Shown here one piece after another: positions 46,035-55,621 of a stretch of DNA of 64,000 nucleotides. Under the pieces are notes generated by a model. That model saw only the letters and a program-made list of their open reading frames with translations, did no database searches and had not been told where the DNA came from. Every line of letters begins with the position of its first letter. Position 1 is the first letter of the stretch. Origin of the DNA: Glutamicibacter ardleyensis (GTDB lineage: Bacteria > Actinomycetota > Actinomycetes > Actinomycetales > Micrococcaceae); assembly GCF_014644555.1 (NCBI RefSeq), contig NZ_BMKX01000006.1, positions 124,001-188,000 of the forward strand. Direction: 5' to 3'. A program made the translations under genes and the position numbers.

Positions 46035-48717
46035 TGGCAAGTGCCGCCCGAATTGCTGCCAGCGCGTCATCGATCTTTGACACGTCCTGGCCGCCGCCCT
46101 GAGCCATATCGTCCTTGCCGCCGCCTCCTCCTCCGAGTACCCCGGTTGCGGTGCGAACCAGCGCGCCGGCCTTAAAGCCGTTGCTGCGGGCCTCATCGTT
46201 AGTCACTGCGAGCACCAGCGGACGGGAGCTTGACTCGCCGATCAGCACGATGACAGCCGCTTCGCTACCAAGTTTGCCACGCAGATCCAACGCCATGGTG
46301 CGTAGCGCATCGGCCGAATCGATGGTCCCGGCATTGTGCGCCAAGAGCCGGGTTTGGCCGATGGTTTCGACCTTCTCCAACAGCTTTGCCGACTGTGCGA
46401 GCATCGCCTGGCTCTTCAGCTCGGCGATCTGCTTCTCCGCTGCCTTCAACTTCGCCACGGTGTCATTGACCCGCTCGGAAACCTGATTTGAAGGCACCCG
46501 GAAGAGGCCTGACAGCTCGGAAACTAGGGCACGTTCGGCCGCTCCGTGACGGAACGCCTCCATGCCTACCAGTGCTTCGACGCGGCGGTTGCCCGAACCG
46601 ACCGAGGCTTCGGAGAGCAAGGTGAGCTGGCCGATGCGTGAGGTGGTTGGCACGTGCGTGCCACCGCAGAGCTCGCGGGACCAGGCGCCGTTCATCTCAA
46701 CGACGCGCACCGCGCTGCCGTACTTTTCACCGAACAGGCTCATCGCGCCCAGCTGCTGCGCTTCGGCCAAAGCCATCTCGTTGGTGACCACCTGGTGGTT
46801 GGCGGCGATCGCGAGGTTCACGACCTCCTCAACCTCGGTACGTGCCTGGGCCGAGAGTGCCTCGGTCCAGGAGAAGTCAAAGCGCAGGTAGCCAGCCTTG
46901 TTGAAAGAACCGGCCTGGGTGGCGGTGTCGCCAAGTAACTGACGCAACGCGGCATGCACCAGGTGGGTGGCCGAGTGGGCCTGCTCACCGGAGTGGCGAC
47001 GGATTGCATCTACCTGGGTGCGCACCAGCGCGTCGGCGGGAAGTTCACCCTCGCGCACGATCACCTTGTGCACGTTCAGCCCCTTCACCGGAGCCTGCAC
47101 GTCGGTGACCTCAAGGACAAAGCCGTCGCCGGTGATCAAGCCGATATCGCCGGCTTGGCCGCCAGATTCGGCGTAGAACGGGGTCTCGTCGAGCACCAGT
47201 TCAATTTCTTGACCCTGCTCGGCGTAGTTCACCACCGCACCGTTGGAAACGATACCGCGGATCTTCGATTCACCCACGAGCGTGTCATAACCGGTGAAGT
47301 TGACCTTGCCGGCCAGCGCCAACTGGTTAAATACGCTCAGATCAGCGTGCCCACCCTTTTTGGACTTGGCGTCCTTCTGGGCGCGGGTGCGCTGTTCGGT
47401 CATCAGTTCGCGGAAGCGCTTCTCATCTACCGCAAGCCCCGCCTCGGAAGCGATTTCCAAGGTCAGGTCGATTGGGAATCCGAAGGTGTCATGCAGGGTG
47501 AAGGCGTCATCTCCGGAGAGGTTGTGTCCTTCGGCCTGAGCGGATTTCAGCGCGTCGTCCAGTCGGATGGTGCCCGAGGCGATGGTGCGGCTAAAGGCGC
47601 GCTCCTCTGCGTAGGCGATGCGTGCGATACGTTCGAAGTCTTCGGCGACGATTGGGTAGACACCCTTCATCGCGTCGCGCGAGACCGGCAGCAGCTCTGG
47701 CAGAACCGCGGTGTCCACGCCCATCAGGCGCAGCGCGCGCACGGCACGGCGGATCAGTCGGCGCAGTACGTAGCCGCGGCCTTCGTTACCCGGGGTGACA
47801 CCATCGGAGATGAGCATCAGCGAGGAGCGAGTGTGGTCAGCGATCATGCGCAGGCGCACGTCGTTGGCGTGGTTCGGGTCTGCCGGGTCCTCGGTGGAGG
47901 TGTATACGATGCCGGCGAGTTCCGCGGCCTTGTCGAGCACCGGACGCAGCTGATCGGTCTCGTACATGTTCTCCACGCCCTGCAAGATCATTGCCAGACG
48001 TTCCAGACCCAGACCGGTATCGATATTGCGCTTGGGCAGTTCGCCGGCAACATCAAAGTCGGTTTTGGAGCGTACCGCGGAAAGCCGGTACTGCATGAAG
48101 ACGAGGTTCCAGATTTCGACAAAACGGGTTTCGTCGACGGCCGGGCCACCATCCACACCGTATTCCGGGCCGCGGTCGTAGTAGATTTCCGAGCAGGGGC
48201 CACCGGGGCCGGGCTGGCCGGTGTTCCAGTAGTTATCTTCCTTGCCGGTGCCGACTACGCGTTCGGAAGGCATGCCGATCTCGTCTTCCCAGATGCTGCG
48301 AGCTTCGGTGTCTTTTTCGTCGCCGTCCTCGTAGACGGTGACCCAGAGACGAGCCTTATCTAGCCCGTAGCCACCGTCTTCGATCGAACCGGTGAGCAGT
48401 TCCCAGGCGAAGTGGATCGCTTCGCGCTTGAAGTAATCGCCGAAGGAAAAGTTGCCGCACATCTGGAAGAAGGTGCCGTGACGTGAGGTCTTACCGACCT
48501 CTTCGATGTCACCGGTGCGAATGCACTTCTGCACCGAGGTAGCGCGCGTGTAGGGCGGCTCTTCCTGCGCGGTGAGGTAAGGGATGAACGGGACCATGCC
48601 GGCCACCGTAAAGAGCAGCGAAGGGTCAGATGAGACCAGCGACGCGCTGGGTACCGCCGTGTGCCCCTTGGAGACGAAGAAGTCTACCCAGCGGCGTGCA
48701 ATTTCCTGCGTTTTCAT
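46027..48717 (-). CDS. alaS: Alanyl-tRNA synthetase
   Basis: 896 residues. The class II catalytic core occupies the first 400 residues. The editing domain has the zinc motif 'HSATHLVHAALR' and 'CGGTHVPTTSRIG'. A coiled coil precedes the DHHA1 domain, which ends in a glycine-rich 'GVLGGGGGGKDDMAQGGG'. It charges tRNA-Ala and removes mis-attached Ser and Gly. ATG at 48717. First gene of the alaS-ruvX-mltG-aro operon. Confidence 0.98.
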   Translation of the reverse strand: MKTQEIARRWVDFFVSKGHTAVPSASLVSSDPSLLFTVAGMVPFIPYLTAQEEPPYTRATSVQKCIRTGDIEEVGKTSRHGTFFQMCGNFSFGDYFKREAIHFAWELLTGSIEDGGYGLDKARLWVTVYEDGDEKDTEARSIWEDEIGMPSERVVGTGKEDNYWNTGQPGPGGPCSEIYYDRGPEYGVDGGPAVDETRFVEIWNLVFMQYRLSAVRSKTDFDVAGELPKRNIDTGLGLERLAMILQGVENMYETDQLRPVLDKAAELAGIVYTSTEDPADPNHANDVRLRMIADHTRSSLMLISDGVTPGNEGRGYVLRRLIRRAVRALRLMGVDTAVLPELLPVSRDAMKGVYPIVAEDFERIARIAYAEERAFSRTIASGTIRLDDALKSAQAEGHNLSGDDAFTLHDTFGFPIDLTLEIASEAGLAVDEKRFRELMTEQRTRAQKDAKSKKGGHADLSVFNQLALAGKVNFTGYDTLVGESKIRGIVSNGAVVNYAEQGQEIELVLDETPFYAESGGQAGDIGLITGDGFVLEVTDVQAPVKGLNVHKVIVREGELPADALVRTQVDAIRRHSGEQAHSATHLVHAALRQLLGDTATQAGSFNKAGYLRFDFSWTEALSAQARTEVEEVVNLAIAANHQVVTNEMALAEAQQLGAMSLFGEKYGSAVRVVEMNGAWSRELCGGTHVPTTSRIGQLTLLSEASVGSGNRRVEALVGMEAFRHGAAERALVSELSGLFRVPSNQVSERVNDTVAKLKAAEKQIAELKSQAMLAQSAKLLEKVETIGQTRLLAHNAGTIDSADALRTMALDLRGKLGSEAAVIVLIGESSSRPLVLAVTNDEARSNGFKAGALVRTATGVLGGGGGGKDDMAQGGGQDVSKIDDALAAIRAALANG

Positions 48718-48736
48718 CGTGTTACGGATGGTCCCT

Positions 48737-48946
48737 TCACTTAGCGGTGTCCACGCCTAAGGCGGAACGTAGTTCTACTTCGCGGGAGTTCATTCCCTCA
48801 CGGAATGCTCCCACTACCTCCGAGATGCGATCGGCATACTTACCGACCTGACGGTTTAGCGCCGCCCCGGAGGATACTTCGGTGTATTTTTTGGTGGCGA
48901 GGACTCCGACGCCCACGCCAATAACAACCCACAAAAGCTTCTTCAT
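48737..48946 (-). CDS. Small membrane protein upstream of alaS
   Basis: 69 residues. 'MKKLLWVVIGVGVGVLATKKYTEV' is one membrane helix with a basic start; the rest is a soluble helix 'YADRISEVVGAFREGMNSREVELRSALG'. ATG at 48946 has GGGGAGA 7 bases upstream. It is 19 bases from alaS and 11 bases after the DUF948 gene. Function is unknown; the pair is typical of this locus in Micrococcales. Confidence 0.8.
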   Translation of the reverse strand: MKKLLWVVIGVGVGVLATKKYTEVSSGAALNRQVGKYADRISEVVGAFREGMNSREVELRSALGVDTAK

Positions 48947-48957
48947 TCTAGTCTCCC

Positions 48958-49329
48958 CTAACGGCTACGGCGGCCCTTGCCGCTGGCATTCGCGTTCATC
49001 GCTGCCTTCACACCCGAGGTGAAAGCTGCGACCTTGATCAGTGGCTTGCCCACCGTGGCTGCCACCAAGGAGGACAGCGCGGAGACGTTGGCGCTCGCAT
49101 CGGAGACGTTTGAGGTGATCGCGTCGACCTTCTTGAGCTGGTCATTGGTCGTGGCCACCGTGTTAACAACCTCGCCGATCAGCGGAGTGGTCCCGTCGGA
49201 GAGGTCCTTGATCGAGTTGCGAAGCTCATCAAACACCTTGCCCAACTTGATAATTGGTACGGCCAACAGTGCCACCAAGATGGCAAAGACGCCGGCCGCG
49301 ATGAGCCCTGCAATATCCGAACCCGACAT
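48958..49329 (-). CDS. DUF948 membrane protein
   Basis: 123 residues. An N-terminal membrane helix (about 6-27, 'IAGLIAAGVFAILVALLAVPII') is followed by an amphipathic helical stretch of heptad type ('VFDELRNSIKDLSDGTTPLIGEVVNTVATTNDQL'), the DUF948 pattern, and a basic tail 'GKGRRSR'. Proteins like this are envelope-associated with unknown role. ATG at 49329, GAGGAAG upstream. Confidence 0.85.
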   Translation of the reverse strand: MSGSDIAGLIAAGVFAILVALLAVPIIKLGKVFDELRNSIKDLSDGTTPLIGEVVNTVATTNDQLKKVDAITSNVSDASANVSALSSLVAATVGKPLIKVAAFTSGVKAAMNANASGKGRRSR

Positions 49330-49406
49330 GTGCTTCCTCTTCTGCTTTGGGTGCTTGCTGCCAGTCCACCTTATCGAACCGGAGGCGATTAAAGGTAGTT
49401 AAGCCA

Positions 49407-49437
49407 GTGGCCCGCAACCGAGTCGGTTGCGGGCCAC
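49407..49437 (-). terminator. Terminator of rpsD
   Basis: A 13-pair stem (49407-49419 with 49425-49437) and loop GAGTC, 16 bases after the rpsD stop. The tail on the minus strand is TGGCTTAAC, without a long T-run. Confidence 0.85.
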
Positions 49438-49453
49438 CAAACACACACTAAGT

Positions 49454-50077
49454 TTAGCGTGCGTAGTACTCGACCACGAGGTTCTCTTCGCAGGTCACTG
49501 GGATCTCTGCACGCTCAGGAGCGCGCAGGTAGGTAGCCTGCAAGGCTTCCAGCTTCACGTCCAGGTAAGCAGGAGCTGCTGGAAGCACGGTAGCGTGCTC
49601 TCCGGCTGCTGCCATCTGGAAAGGAACCATCTTCTCGCTCTTTTCGTGCACGTGGATCAGCTGACCCGGCTGCACCTTGAACGATGGGCGGTCCACGCGC
49701 TGGCCGTTAACTAGGATGTGGCGGTGCACAACTAGCTGACGAGCCTGCTGGATGGTGCGGGCGAAGCCTGCACGCAGAACCAGAGCGTCTAGACGGGACT
49801 CGAGCAGTGCCAACAGGTTGTCACCGGTCTGGCCGCCGAGGCGCTTTGCTTCCTTAAAAGCGTTAAGCATCTGAACTTCGCGGATGCCGTACTGGGCACG
49901 AAGACGCTGCTTTTCGCGCAGACGTACCGCGTAATCGCTGTCCTGCTTCTTGCGGGCGCGACCATGCTGGCCGGGACCGTAGGGACGACGCTCCATGTAC
50001 TTTTCAGCTTTTGGAGTCAGGGCAAGGCCGAGTGCGCGCGAGAGGCGCACGGTACGGCGGGCACGGGCGTTAGCCAT
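49454..50077 (-). CDS. rpsD: 30S ribosomal protein S4 (uS4)
   Basis: 207 residues. The N-terminal domain has 'RPYGPGQHGRARKKQDSDYAVRLREKQRLRAQYG' and the S4 RNA-binding motif spans about 97-160 ('SRLDALVLRAGFARTIQQARQLVVHRHILVNGQRV'). No zinc-binding cysteine knuckle is present, so it is the cysteine-less form. It nucleates 30S assembly. Standing alone outside the alpha operon is usual in Micrococcales. ATG at 50077 after AAAGGA; a leader of about 150 bases lies upstream. Confidence 0.97.
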   Translation of the reverse strand: MANARARRTVRLSRALGLALTPKAEKYMERRPYGPGQHGRARKKQDSDYAVRLREKQRLRAQYGIREVQMLNAFKEAKRLGGQTGDNLLALLESRLDALVLRAGFARTIQQARQLVVHRHILVNGQRVDRPSFKVQPGQLIHVHEKSEKMVPFQMAAAGEHATVLPAAPAYLDVKLEALQATYLRAPERAEIPVTCEENLVVEYYAR

Positions 50078-50135
50078 AAGTGTGTCCTTTTCGTTTTAGC
50101 GACGGGATCTACTGGCCTCCGGGACGGAGAGTGTT

Positions 50136-50150
50136 GGGGCGTCGCGCCCC
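50136..50150 (-). other. GC hairpin in the rpsD leader
   Basis: GGGGCG-CGA-CGCCCC on the minus strand, a perfect 6-pair stem with a 3-base loop, about 60 bases before the rpsD start and within the spacer 50078-50267. It has no T-run. S4 is an autoregulator in other bacteria, so it could be a translational control site; this is inference. Confidence 0.4.
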
Positions 50151-50267
50151 TGAACCACTGCAACCTTGTTACCCCTGCGATTACTCGCGGGCGCAACTTA
50201 GCTTGCCAGCCAAAGATCAAGTCTACACGAATGCAGGGGCCAGCCAGGCCCGTTGTAACGTAGCTCG

Positions 50268-51641
50268 CTATCGTTTCTTCTTGTCTTTACGGCGAATGAT
50301 CTCCCGTAGCTTTGCCAGTCGATCACTCAACGTGCGTTCGGTGCCGTTGGCCGTGGGACGGTAGTAGTTGGTGCCGAGCAGATCGTCGGGCAGATACTGC
50401 TGGCTGGCGATCGAATGCGGGGCATCGTGCGAATAAATGTAGCCGACCCCGTGGCCCAACTGCTTAGCTCCCGGATAGTGGGCGTCGCGCAGGTGGTCTG
50501 GGACCAGCGAGCCCTTGCCTGCGTTCACGTCGGCGATGGCCTCGTTGATCGCGGTGTAGGCGGCGTTTGATTTCGGCGCGGTGGCCAGGTGCACGGTGGC
50601 GTGCCCAAGGATCAGCCGCGCCTCGGGCATGCCGATCAGCGCTACCGATTGGGCGGCGGCTACGGCCAGCGGCAGTGCGCTGGAGTCGGCCATGCCGATG
50701 TCCTCGCTGGCACTGATCATCAGCCGGCGGGCGATAAACCGCGGGTCCTCCCCCGCGGAGAGCATGCGCGCCAAATAGTGCAGGGCGGCATCTACGTCGG
50801 AGCCGCGAATGGATTTGATGAACGCGGAGATGATGTCGTAGTGCTGGTCCCCGTCCTTGTCATAACGTTGCACCGCTTGATCCATGGCGAGCTGGACGTG
50901 TTCGTCTTGGATTTCGATCGGCGGTTCCGGCTTTGTCCCGGACGCGTTCCAGGCCACCGCCCCGGCGGCTTCCAGCACCGTCAAGGAACGCCGGGCGTCG
51001 CCTTGGGCCAGCCGAACGATCGCGTCTCGCTGCGTTTCGGGAAGGATTACCTGCGCGTCAAAACCTCGCTCGTCCGCCACCGCACGGTCAAGGAGCTGCG
51101 CGAGATCCGCATCGGTCAGCGGTCGCAGAGTCAGCAGTAAGGAGCGCGAGAGTAGCGGAGAAATCACCGAAAAGGAGGGGTTTTCGGTGGTGGCAGCGAC
51201 CAGCACCACCACCCGATTTTCGACCCCGGGAAGCAATGCGTCCTGCTGGGCCTTGTTAAAGCGGTGAATCTCATCGAGGAAAAGCACCGTGGTCACCCCG
51301 CGTAGATCGCGGTCATCCTTGGCCTGCTCGATCACTCGGCGGACATCTTTCACCCCGGCGGTAATTGCCGAAAGCTCCACAAATTTACGGTCCGTGGCAC
51401 GCGCAATCACGTGGGCGATGGTGGTCTTGCCGATACCTGGCGGGCCGTACAAGATCACACTGGCAGGCCCGGCCAAACCGGTTTCGGGATGTTCGGCGAG
51501 TTGCCGCAACGGCGAGCCGGGGCCCAGCAGGTGGCCTTGGCCGACCAGTTCATCTAGCGTCTTGGGGCGCATACGTACCGCAAGGGGTGGGCGCGGCCGC
51601 TTGATCGAACCGTCATCCAGGGCATCCAGCAAATCGTTCAC
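50268..51641 (-). CDS. rarA: Replication-associated recombination protein A (RarA/MgsA) AAA ATPase
   Basis: 457 residues. Walker A is '[17 protein letters not shown]', Walker B '[19 protein letters not shown]'; the sensor 1 region is '[19 protein letters not shown]'. A C-terminal tetramerisation region ends with Lys/Arg. It acts at stalled replication forks. ATG at 51641 is 27 bases from the divergent dtd region. Confidence 0.96.
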   Translation of the reverse strand: MNDLLDALDDGSIKRPRPPLAVRMRPKTLDELVGQGHLLGPGSPLRQLAEHPETGLAGPASVILYGPPGIGKTTIAHVIARATDRKFVELSAITAGVKDVRRVIEQAKDDRDLRGVTTVLFLDEIHRFNKAQQDALLPGVENRVVVLVAATTENPSFSVISPLLSRSLLLTLRPLTDADLAQLLDRAVADERGFDAQVILPETQRDAIVRLAQGDARRSLTVLEAAGAVAWNASGTKPEPPIEIQDEHVQLAMDQAVQRYDKDGDQHYDIISAFIKSIRGSDVDAALHYLARMLSAGEDPRFIARRLMISASEDIGMADSSALPLAVAAAQSVALIGMPEARLILGHATVHLATAPKSNAAYTAINEAIADVNAGKGSLVPDHLRDAHYPGAKQLGHGVGYIYSHDAPHSIASQQYLPDDLLGTNYYRPTANGTERTLSDRLAKLREIIRRKDKKKR

Positions 51642-51731
51642 AGACCCAGCCTACCGATATTCTGATAGTTGCGCGGTGCAGCTCAACACTTCACCGCCAC
51701 CACCCACCACCTTTTGAAAGGACCCTGCCCT

Positions 51732-52169
51732 ATGCGCGCCGTCATCCAGGTTGCCAGCAACGCCCACGTCGAGGTCGAAGGGGAAGTTGTCGGCAAATTA
51801 GATGCCCCGGGGCTGGTTATTCTTTTGGGCGTGACGCACGACGATGACCAGGACACCGCGCGCAAGGTTGCGGAGAAAATCTGGCAGTTGCGCATTTTAG
51901 AAGATGAAACCTCGGCGGCCGGAACTGATTCACCGTTGCTGGTGATCAGCCAATTCACGCTCTACGGTTCGGTGCGCAAGGGGCGGCGGCCCTCATGGTC
52001 AAATGCGGCACCCGGCCCGATCAGCGAGCCGCTCTACGAGTACTTCGTGCGCTACCTGCGTGAGTTGGGAGCCACGGTTGCGACCGGAAAATTTGGCGCG
52101 ATGATGAACGTGTCGCTGACAAACACCGGCCCGTTCACCGTGATCGTTGATTCGGCGGAGCTGGCTTAG
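51732..52169 (+). CDS. dtd: D-aminoacyl-tRNA deacylase
   Basis: 145 residues from the ATG at 51732, with GAAAGGA 10 bases upstream; an earlier in-frame start at 51669 overlaps low-complexity sequence. 'MRAVIQVASNAHVEVEG' is the usual start. The active-site motifs are 'ISQFTLYGSVRKGRRPSW' and 'TNTGPFTV'. It removes D-amino acids and glycine from mischarged tRNAs. Its stop overlaps the convergent padR stop by 4 bases. Confidence 0.95.
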   Translation: MRAVIQVASNAHVEVEGEVVGKLDAPGLVILLGVTHDDDQDTARKVAEKIWQLRILEDETSAAGTDSPLLVISQFTLYGSVRKGRRPSWSNAAPGPISEPLYEYFVRYLRELGATVATGKFGAMMNVSLTNTGPFTVIVDSAELA

Positions 52170-52495
52170 CGTCCGGTAGTTCTCACCAGCTGCGCGAGCA
52201 TATCGAAGTTTGCGCGATGGCTTTCTAGCTCGGCATAGCCGGAATCCGAGAGTTCGTAGACCTTCCGCCCCGGCCCGCCTTGCCCTTCTTCCCATCGGGT
52301 TTCCACGAGTCCCGATGCTTCCAACTTCGCTAATGCGGGATAGAGCGTTGCGCCCTTGATCGGCCCAAAACCGCGGTCCTGCAGGGATTTGGACAGGGCG
52401 TAACCGTGGGCGTGCCCCGTAGATAATTCAGCCAACAAAAGCATCGGTAGCATGGCTCGTTGCCAGCTGCCGGGAAATGGTGAATCCTTACTCAT
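52166..52495 (-). CDS. PadR family transcriptional regulator
   Basis: 109 residues from the ATG at 52495 (MSKDSPFPGSW), which overlaps the stop of the upstream gene as ATGAGTAA. The winged helix shows 'LLLAELSTGHAHGYALSKSL', 'GATLYPALAKLEASGLV' and 'GRKVYELSDSGYAEL'. PadR proteins are repressors, often of the operon they lie in. It is translationally coupled to a HAAS-domain membrane protein, a known pairing. A candidate operator lies before the operon. Confidence 0.9.
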   Translation of the reverse strand: MSKDSPFPGSWQRAMLPMLLLAELSTGHAHGYALSKSLQDRGFGPIKGATLYPALAKLEASGLVETRWEEGQGGPGRKVYELSDSGYAELESHRANFDMLAQLVRTTGR

Positions 52496-53606
52496 CGCGG
52501 CCTTCTTCCAGACCGCGGGCGTGGGCGCGCCTTTCGGCAAGTTTCGATTGCACGTATTCCGCGCGATTTGCGGAGCGTAACTCGTAGAGCGTAATTACTG
52601 CATAAATCAGAATGCAAACTCCGAAGAAAATATCCCAGCCACTGCGGTCCGGGGCAAGCACCTCCGGCAGGAGGCTTGTGCCGTATAAAACTACTAATGC
52701 CAGTGGCAGCAAGCGGCGCATCAACCAGCGTCGCTTCAGCGCATTTGCGGTGTTGACTCCGAGTCCTATGGTGAATTCGCCCGGCGTACCGAATTCTTCG
52801 ACAATTGTTGCCTCACCGCCTTCCACGCTCATATTCGACCAGTGCTCGCGGGCAGGCTCCAATGCAGATGCCGCTTCTTTACCCCGCATTCCGTAGCGTC
52901 CGCGCAACAAACGTGTGGATTCGGCAAACCAGGTCTCTGGATCGGTGAAAGCTGAGGCGCAGTTACGCGGTGCTGCAGGTTCTTTATTGAATGGTAGCCA
53001 AAAGACACCGACGGCCAGTGCGATCCCGAGGATCGGCGCTAGCCAGTTGGGCAGTTGCATGGCTTCTTCACCGCCGAGTACTGCGATGATCGCAGCCGCT
53101 GCGATGGAAACCACTATTCCTGCCAAACCCAGCGTCCATGATCGGGCGAACCTGCCTTTCAACCGGTAGAGCCACCACAGGTGCCCGGATAATGCGATTC
53201 CTGTGCCTGCGCTCAAGGCGGCTAGCTGCCAATAGTGCCACGAATTCGAAGCCCATCCATCACGGAATCCGACCCAAGTTCCAAAACCGGCGCACAGTAG
53301 GCCAACCACAAGGCCAAAACCAGCCAGTAGCAACACACTGCTGTTGATCGACATCTCCGAATCCGCGAGCTGTTGCGGCGTCAATCGCGCGTAGGACCGG
53401 ACTTCGCCGTATTCGCTTGGATCGCCAAAGAGATCTTCTGCACCTTGGCCGCTATCTCGGATGGCAGCCAACGCATTTTCCAGTTCTTGATCGCTCTGCG
53501 AATCAGTCAGGTCATTCAGCCACATGGCCAGGCCGAAGTCCTGCGCCCATGCGCGGTCGCTTTCCGGGTATCGCTCGATGATGCCGTCCGGTTCTGCCGA
53601 GGCCAA
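52488..53606 (-). CDS. Membrane protein with two HAAS-like domains, partner of PadR
   Basis: 372 residues, TTG start at 53606 with AAGGAG 5 bases upstream. Two similar soluble segments are seen: one at about 22-72 ('AMWLNDLTDSQSDQELENALAAIRDSG...LFGDPSEY') and one at about 228-285 ('LRGRYGMRGKEAASALEPAREHW...EEFGTPGEFT'). Four membrane helices lie between them (about 88-110, 125-145, 157-177, 188-205) and two follow (297-314, 324-342). HAAS domains accompany PadR regulators and are thought to signal envelope state. The double arrangement is my reading. Confidence 0.75.
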   Translation of the reverse strand: MASAEPDGIIERYPESDRAWAQDFGLAMWLNDLTDSQSDQELENALAAIRDSGQGAEDLFGDPSEYGEVRSYARLTPQQLADSEMSINSSVLLLAGFGLVVGLLCAGFGTWVGFRDGWASNSWHYWQLAALSAGTGIALSGHLWWLYRLKGRFARSWTLGLAGIVVSIAAAAIIAVLGGEEAMQLPNWLAPILGIALAVGVFWLPFNKEPAAPRNCASAFTDPETWFAESTRLLRGRYGMRGKEAASALEPAREHWSNMSVEGGEATIVEEFGTPGEFTIGLGVNTANALKRRWLMRRLLPLALVVLYGTSLLPEVLAPDRSGWDIFFGVCILIYAVITLYELRSANRAEYVQSKLAERRAHARGLEEGRDE

Positions 53607-53629
53607 ACGGTCTCCTTGGATCGAAATAT

Positions 53630-53650
53630 CTAGGTTGAAAAATAACCTAG
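53630..53650. promoter_or_regulatory. Candidate PadR operator
   Basis: CTAGGTT-GAAAAAT-AACCTAG, a perfect 7+7 inverted repeat 24 bases before the TTG of the HAAS/padR operon, in an AT-rich stretch. A possible -10 (TAGGTT on the minus strand) lies within it. Autorepression is the simplest reading. Confidence 0.6.
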
Positions 53651-53693
53651 TATTAAAATCATCATTAATCCATCTCTTGACCGACTTTGATGC

Positions 53694-53741
53694 AAAAAAG
53701 AAGCCGGATGGAACGCGAAAGTGCGTTCCATCCGGCTTCTT
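53694..53741 (-). terminator. Intrinsic terminator of aspS
   Basis: A perfect 19-pair stem (53698-53716 with 53723-53741), loop GAAAGT, followed by a minus-strand T-run. It starts 15 bases after the aspS stop. Confidence 0.95.
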
Positions 53742-53755
53742 GAAGCGACCGAAGG

Positions 53756-55549
53756 CTACTTAGCTTCGGCCTTGACGGTCTCTTCGACCTTCTTCTCTGG
53801 CTTGAAGTCGATGCCGGCTTCCTTGCGCTGTGCCGGGGTGATCGGCGCAGGAGCAGCGGTCAGCGGATCAAAACCGCCGCCGGTCTTCGGGAAGGCGATG
53901 ACGTCGCGGATCGACTCGGAACCGGTAAGCAACTGCAGTACGCGGTCCCAGCCCAGGGCAATGCCGCCGTGTGGAGGGGCGCCGAACTTGAAGCCCTCCA
54001 GCAGGAAGCCGAACTGGGTCTGCGCCTGCTCGTCGGACACGCCCATCAGCTTGAAGACACGTTCCTGTACGTCACGCTGGTGGATACGGATCGAACCGCC
54101 ACCGATTTCATTACCGTTGCAGACGATGTCATACGCGTAGGACAGGGCCGAACCCGGATCGGTGTCGAAGGTGTCCATGAACTCGGGCTTCGGGCTGGTG
54201 AACGCGTGGTGCACGGCGGTCCATGCGCCGGCACCCACTGCCACGTCGCCGGAGGCTACGGCGGCGGAAGCTGGCTCGAACATTGGTGCGTCAACGATCC
54301 AGACGAAAGCCCAGTCGCCGTCCTTGATCAGACCGGTGCGGTGACCGATTTCCACGCGGACCGCGCCAAGCAGTGCACGCGATTCGGTTTTGTCTCCCGC
54401 GGAGAAGAAGATGCAGTCGCCGGGCTTCGCGCCGGTCGCCTCGGCCAAGCCGGCCTTCTCCTCGTCGGACAGGTTCTTCGCCACTGGACCAGCCAGCTCG
54501 CCATCTTCCTTGAGTAGGACGTAGGCAAGACCCTTGGCACCGCGCTGCTTAGCAAATTCCTGCCAAGCATCTAGGGTGCGTCGTGGCTGGGATGCGCCAC
54601 CTGGCATGACCACGGAACCGACATACGCGGACTGGAACACCTTGAAGGAAGTGTTCGAGAAGTATTCGGTCATTTCGGTCAATTCCAGACCGAAGCGCAG
54701 ATCTGGCTTGTCGCTGCCGTACTTGGCCATCGCCTCGGAGTACGCCATGCGGCGGATCGGGGTGGGGACCTGCACGTCGATCAACGACCAGATTTCCTTG
54801 ACCAGCTTCTCACCGAGCTCGATGATGTCGTCTTCCTCAACGAACGAGGCTTCGATATCCAGCTGGGTGAATTCTGGCTGGCGGTCCGCGCGGAAGTCCT
54901 CATCGCGGTAGCAACGAGCGATCTGGTAGTACTTTTCAAAGCCACCGACCTGCAACAGCTGCTTGAACAGCTGTGGGGACTGTGGCAAGGCGTACCAGGA
55001 GCCCGGGGAAAGGCGTGCCGGCACGACGAAGTCGCGGGCGCCTTCCGGGGTGGAACGGGTCAGCGTTGGGGTTTCGATTTCGACGAAGCCCTCATCGTGC
55101 AGCAGGTTACGCGCGGCACGGTTGACCTCGGAGCGCAAACGCAGGTTGCGGGTCGGGGTCGGACGGCGCAGGTCAAGGTAGCGGTGACGCAGACGCGCCT
55201 CCTCGCCGACCTCAACGTGCTCATCGATCTGGAAAGGAAGCGGGGCTGCGGTGTTCAGCACGATCACCTCATCGGCGATCACCTCGATCTCGCCGGTCGG
55301 CAGGTTCGGGTTTTCGTTGCCCGCCGGGCGACGCTCAACGGTGCCCTTAATCTGCAACACGAATTCATTGCGCAGCGGGTGGAAGTCCTCTTCATCACGT
55401 ACGACTACCTGGGCGAACCCAGAGGCATCGCGCAGATCGAGGAACGCCACGCCACCGTGGTCGCGGCGACGCGCAACCCAACCGGTGAGGGTGACCTGCT
55501 GTGAAATGTGCTCGGCGCGAAGTTCGCCCAGCTGATGAGTGCGTAGCAC
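53756..55549 (-). CDS. aspS: Aspartyl-tRNA synthetase
   Basis: 597 residues, bacterial type. The N-terminal OB anticodon-binding domain has '[23 protein letters not shown]'. Class II motif 2 region includes '[22 protein letters not shown]', and the inserted GAD domain is at about 300-420. Motif 3 is '[16 protein letters not shown]'. In species with GatCAB it may also charge tRNA-Asn. GTG at 55549 with AAAGGA upstream. It follows hisS by 72 bases. Confidence 0.97.
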   Translation of the reverse strand: MLRTHQLGELRAEHISQQVTLTGWVARRRDHGGVAFLDLRDASGFAQVVVRDEEDFHPLRNEFVLQIKGTVERRPAGNENPNLPTGEIEVIADEVIVLNTAAPLPFQIDEHVEVGEEARLRHRYLDLRRPTPTRNLRLRSEVNRAARNLLHDEGFVEIETPTLTRSTPEGARDFVVPARLSPGSWYALPQSPQLFKQLLQVGGFEKYYQIARCYRDEDFRADRQPEFTQLDIEASFVEEDDIIELGEKLVKEIWSLIDVQVPTPIRRMAYSEAMAKYGSDKPDLRFGLELTEMTEYFSNTSFKVFQSAYVGSVVMPGGASQPRRTLDAWQEFAKQRGAKGLAYVLLKEDGELAGPVAKNLSDEEKAGLAEATGAKPGDCIFFSAGDKTESRALLGAVRVEIGHRTGLIKDGDWAFVWIVDAPMFEPASAAVASGDVAVGAGAWTAVHHAFTSPKPEFMDTFDTDPGSALSYAYDIVCNGNEIGGGSIRIHQRDVQERVFKLMGVSDEQAQTQFGFLLEGFKFGAPPHGGIALGWDRVLQLLTGSESIRDVIAFPKTGGGFDPLTAAPAPITPAQRKEAGIDFKPEKKVEETVKAEAK

Positions 55550-55621
55550 TACGATCCTTTCGGTCGGTTGAGACTAGAAATCTCTTCAGTTCTTCTCGTT
55601 GACGAGTTTAGTGCACCGCAA

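Noticed and set aside
46954-48363. A 469-codon open frame on the plus strand opposite alaS
   Set aside because: It lies wholly antisense to a certain alaS gene, its protein has no family features, and such shadows are common in GC-rich genes.
51669-51731. Longer N-terminus for dtd
   Set aside because: The added residues do not match the family, whose proteins begin MRAVIQ; the ATG at 51732 has GAAAGGA upstream.
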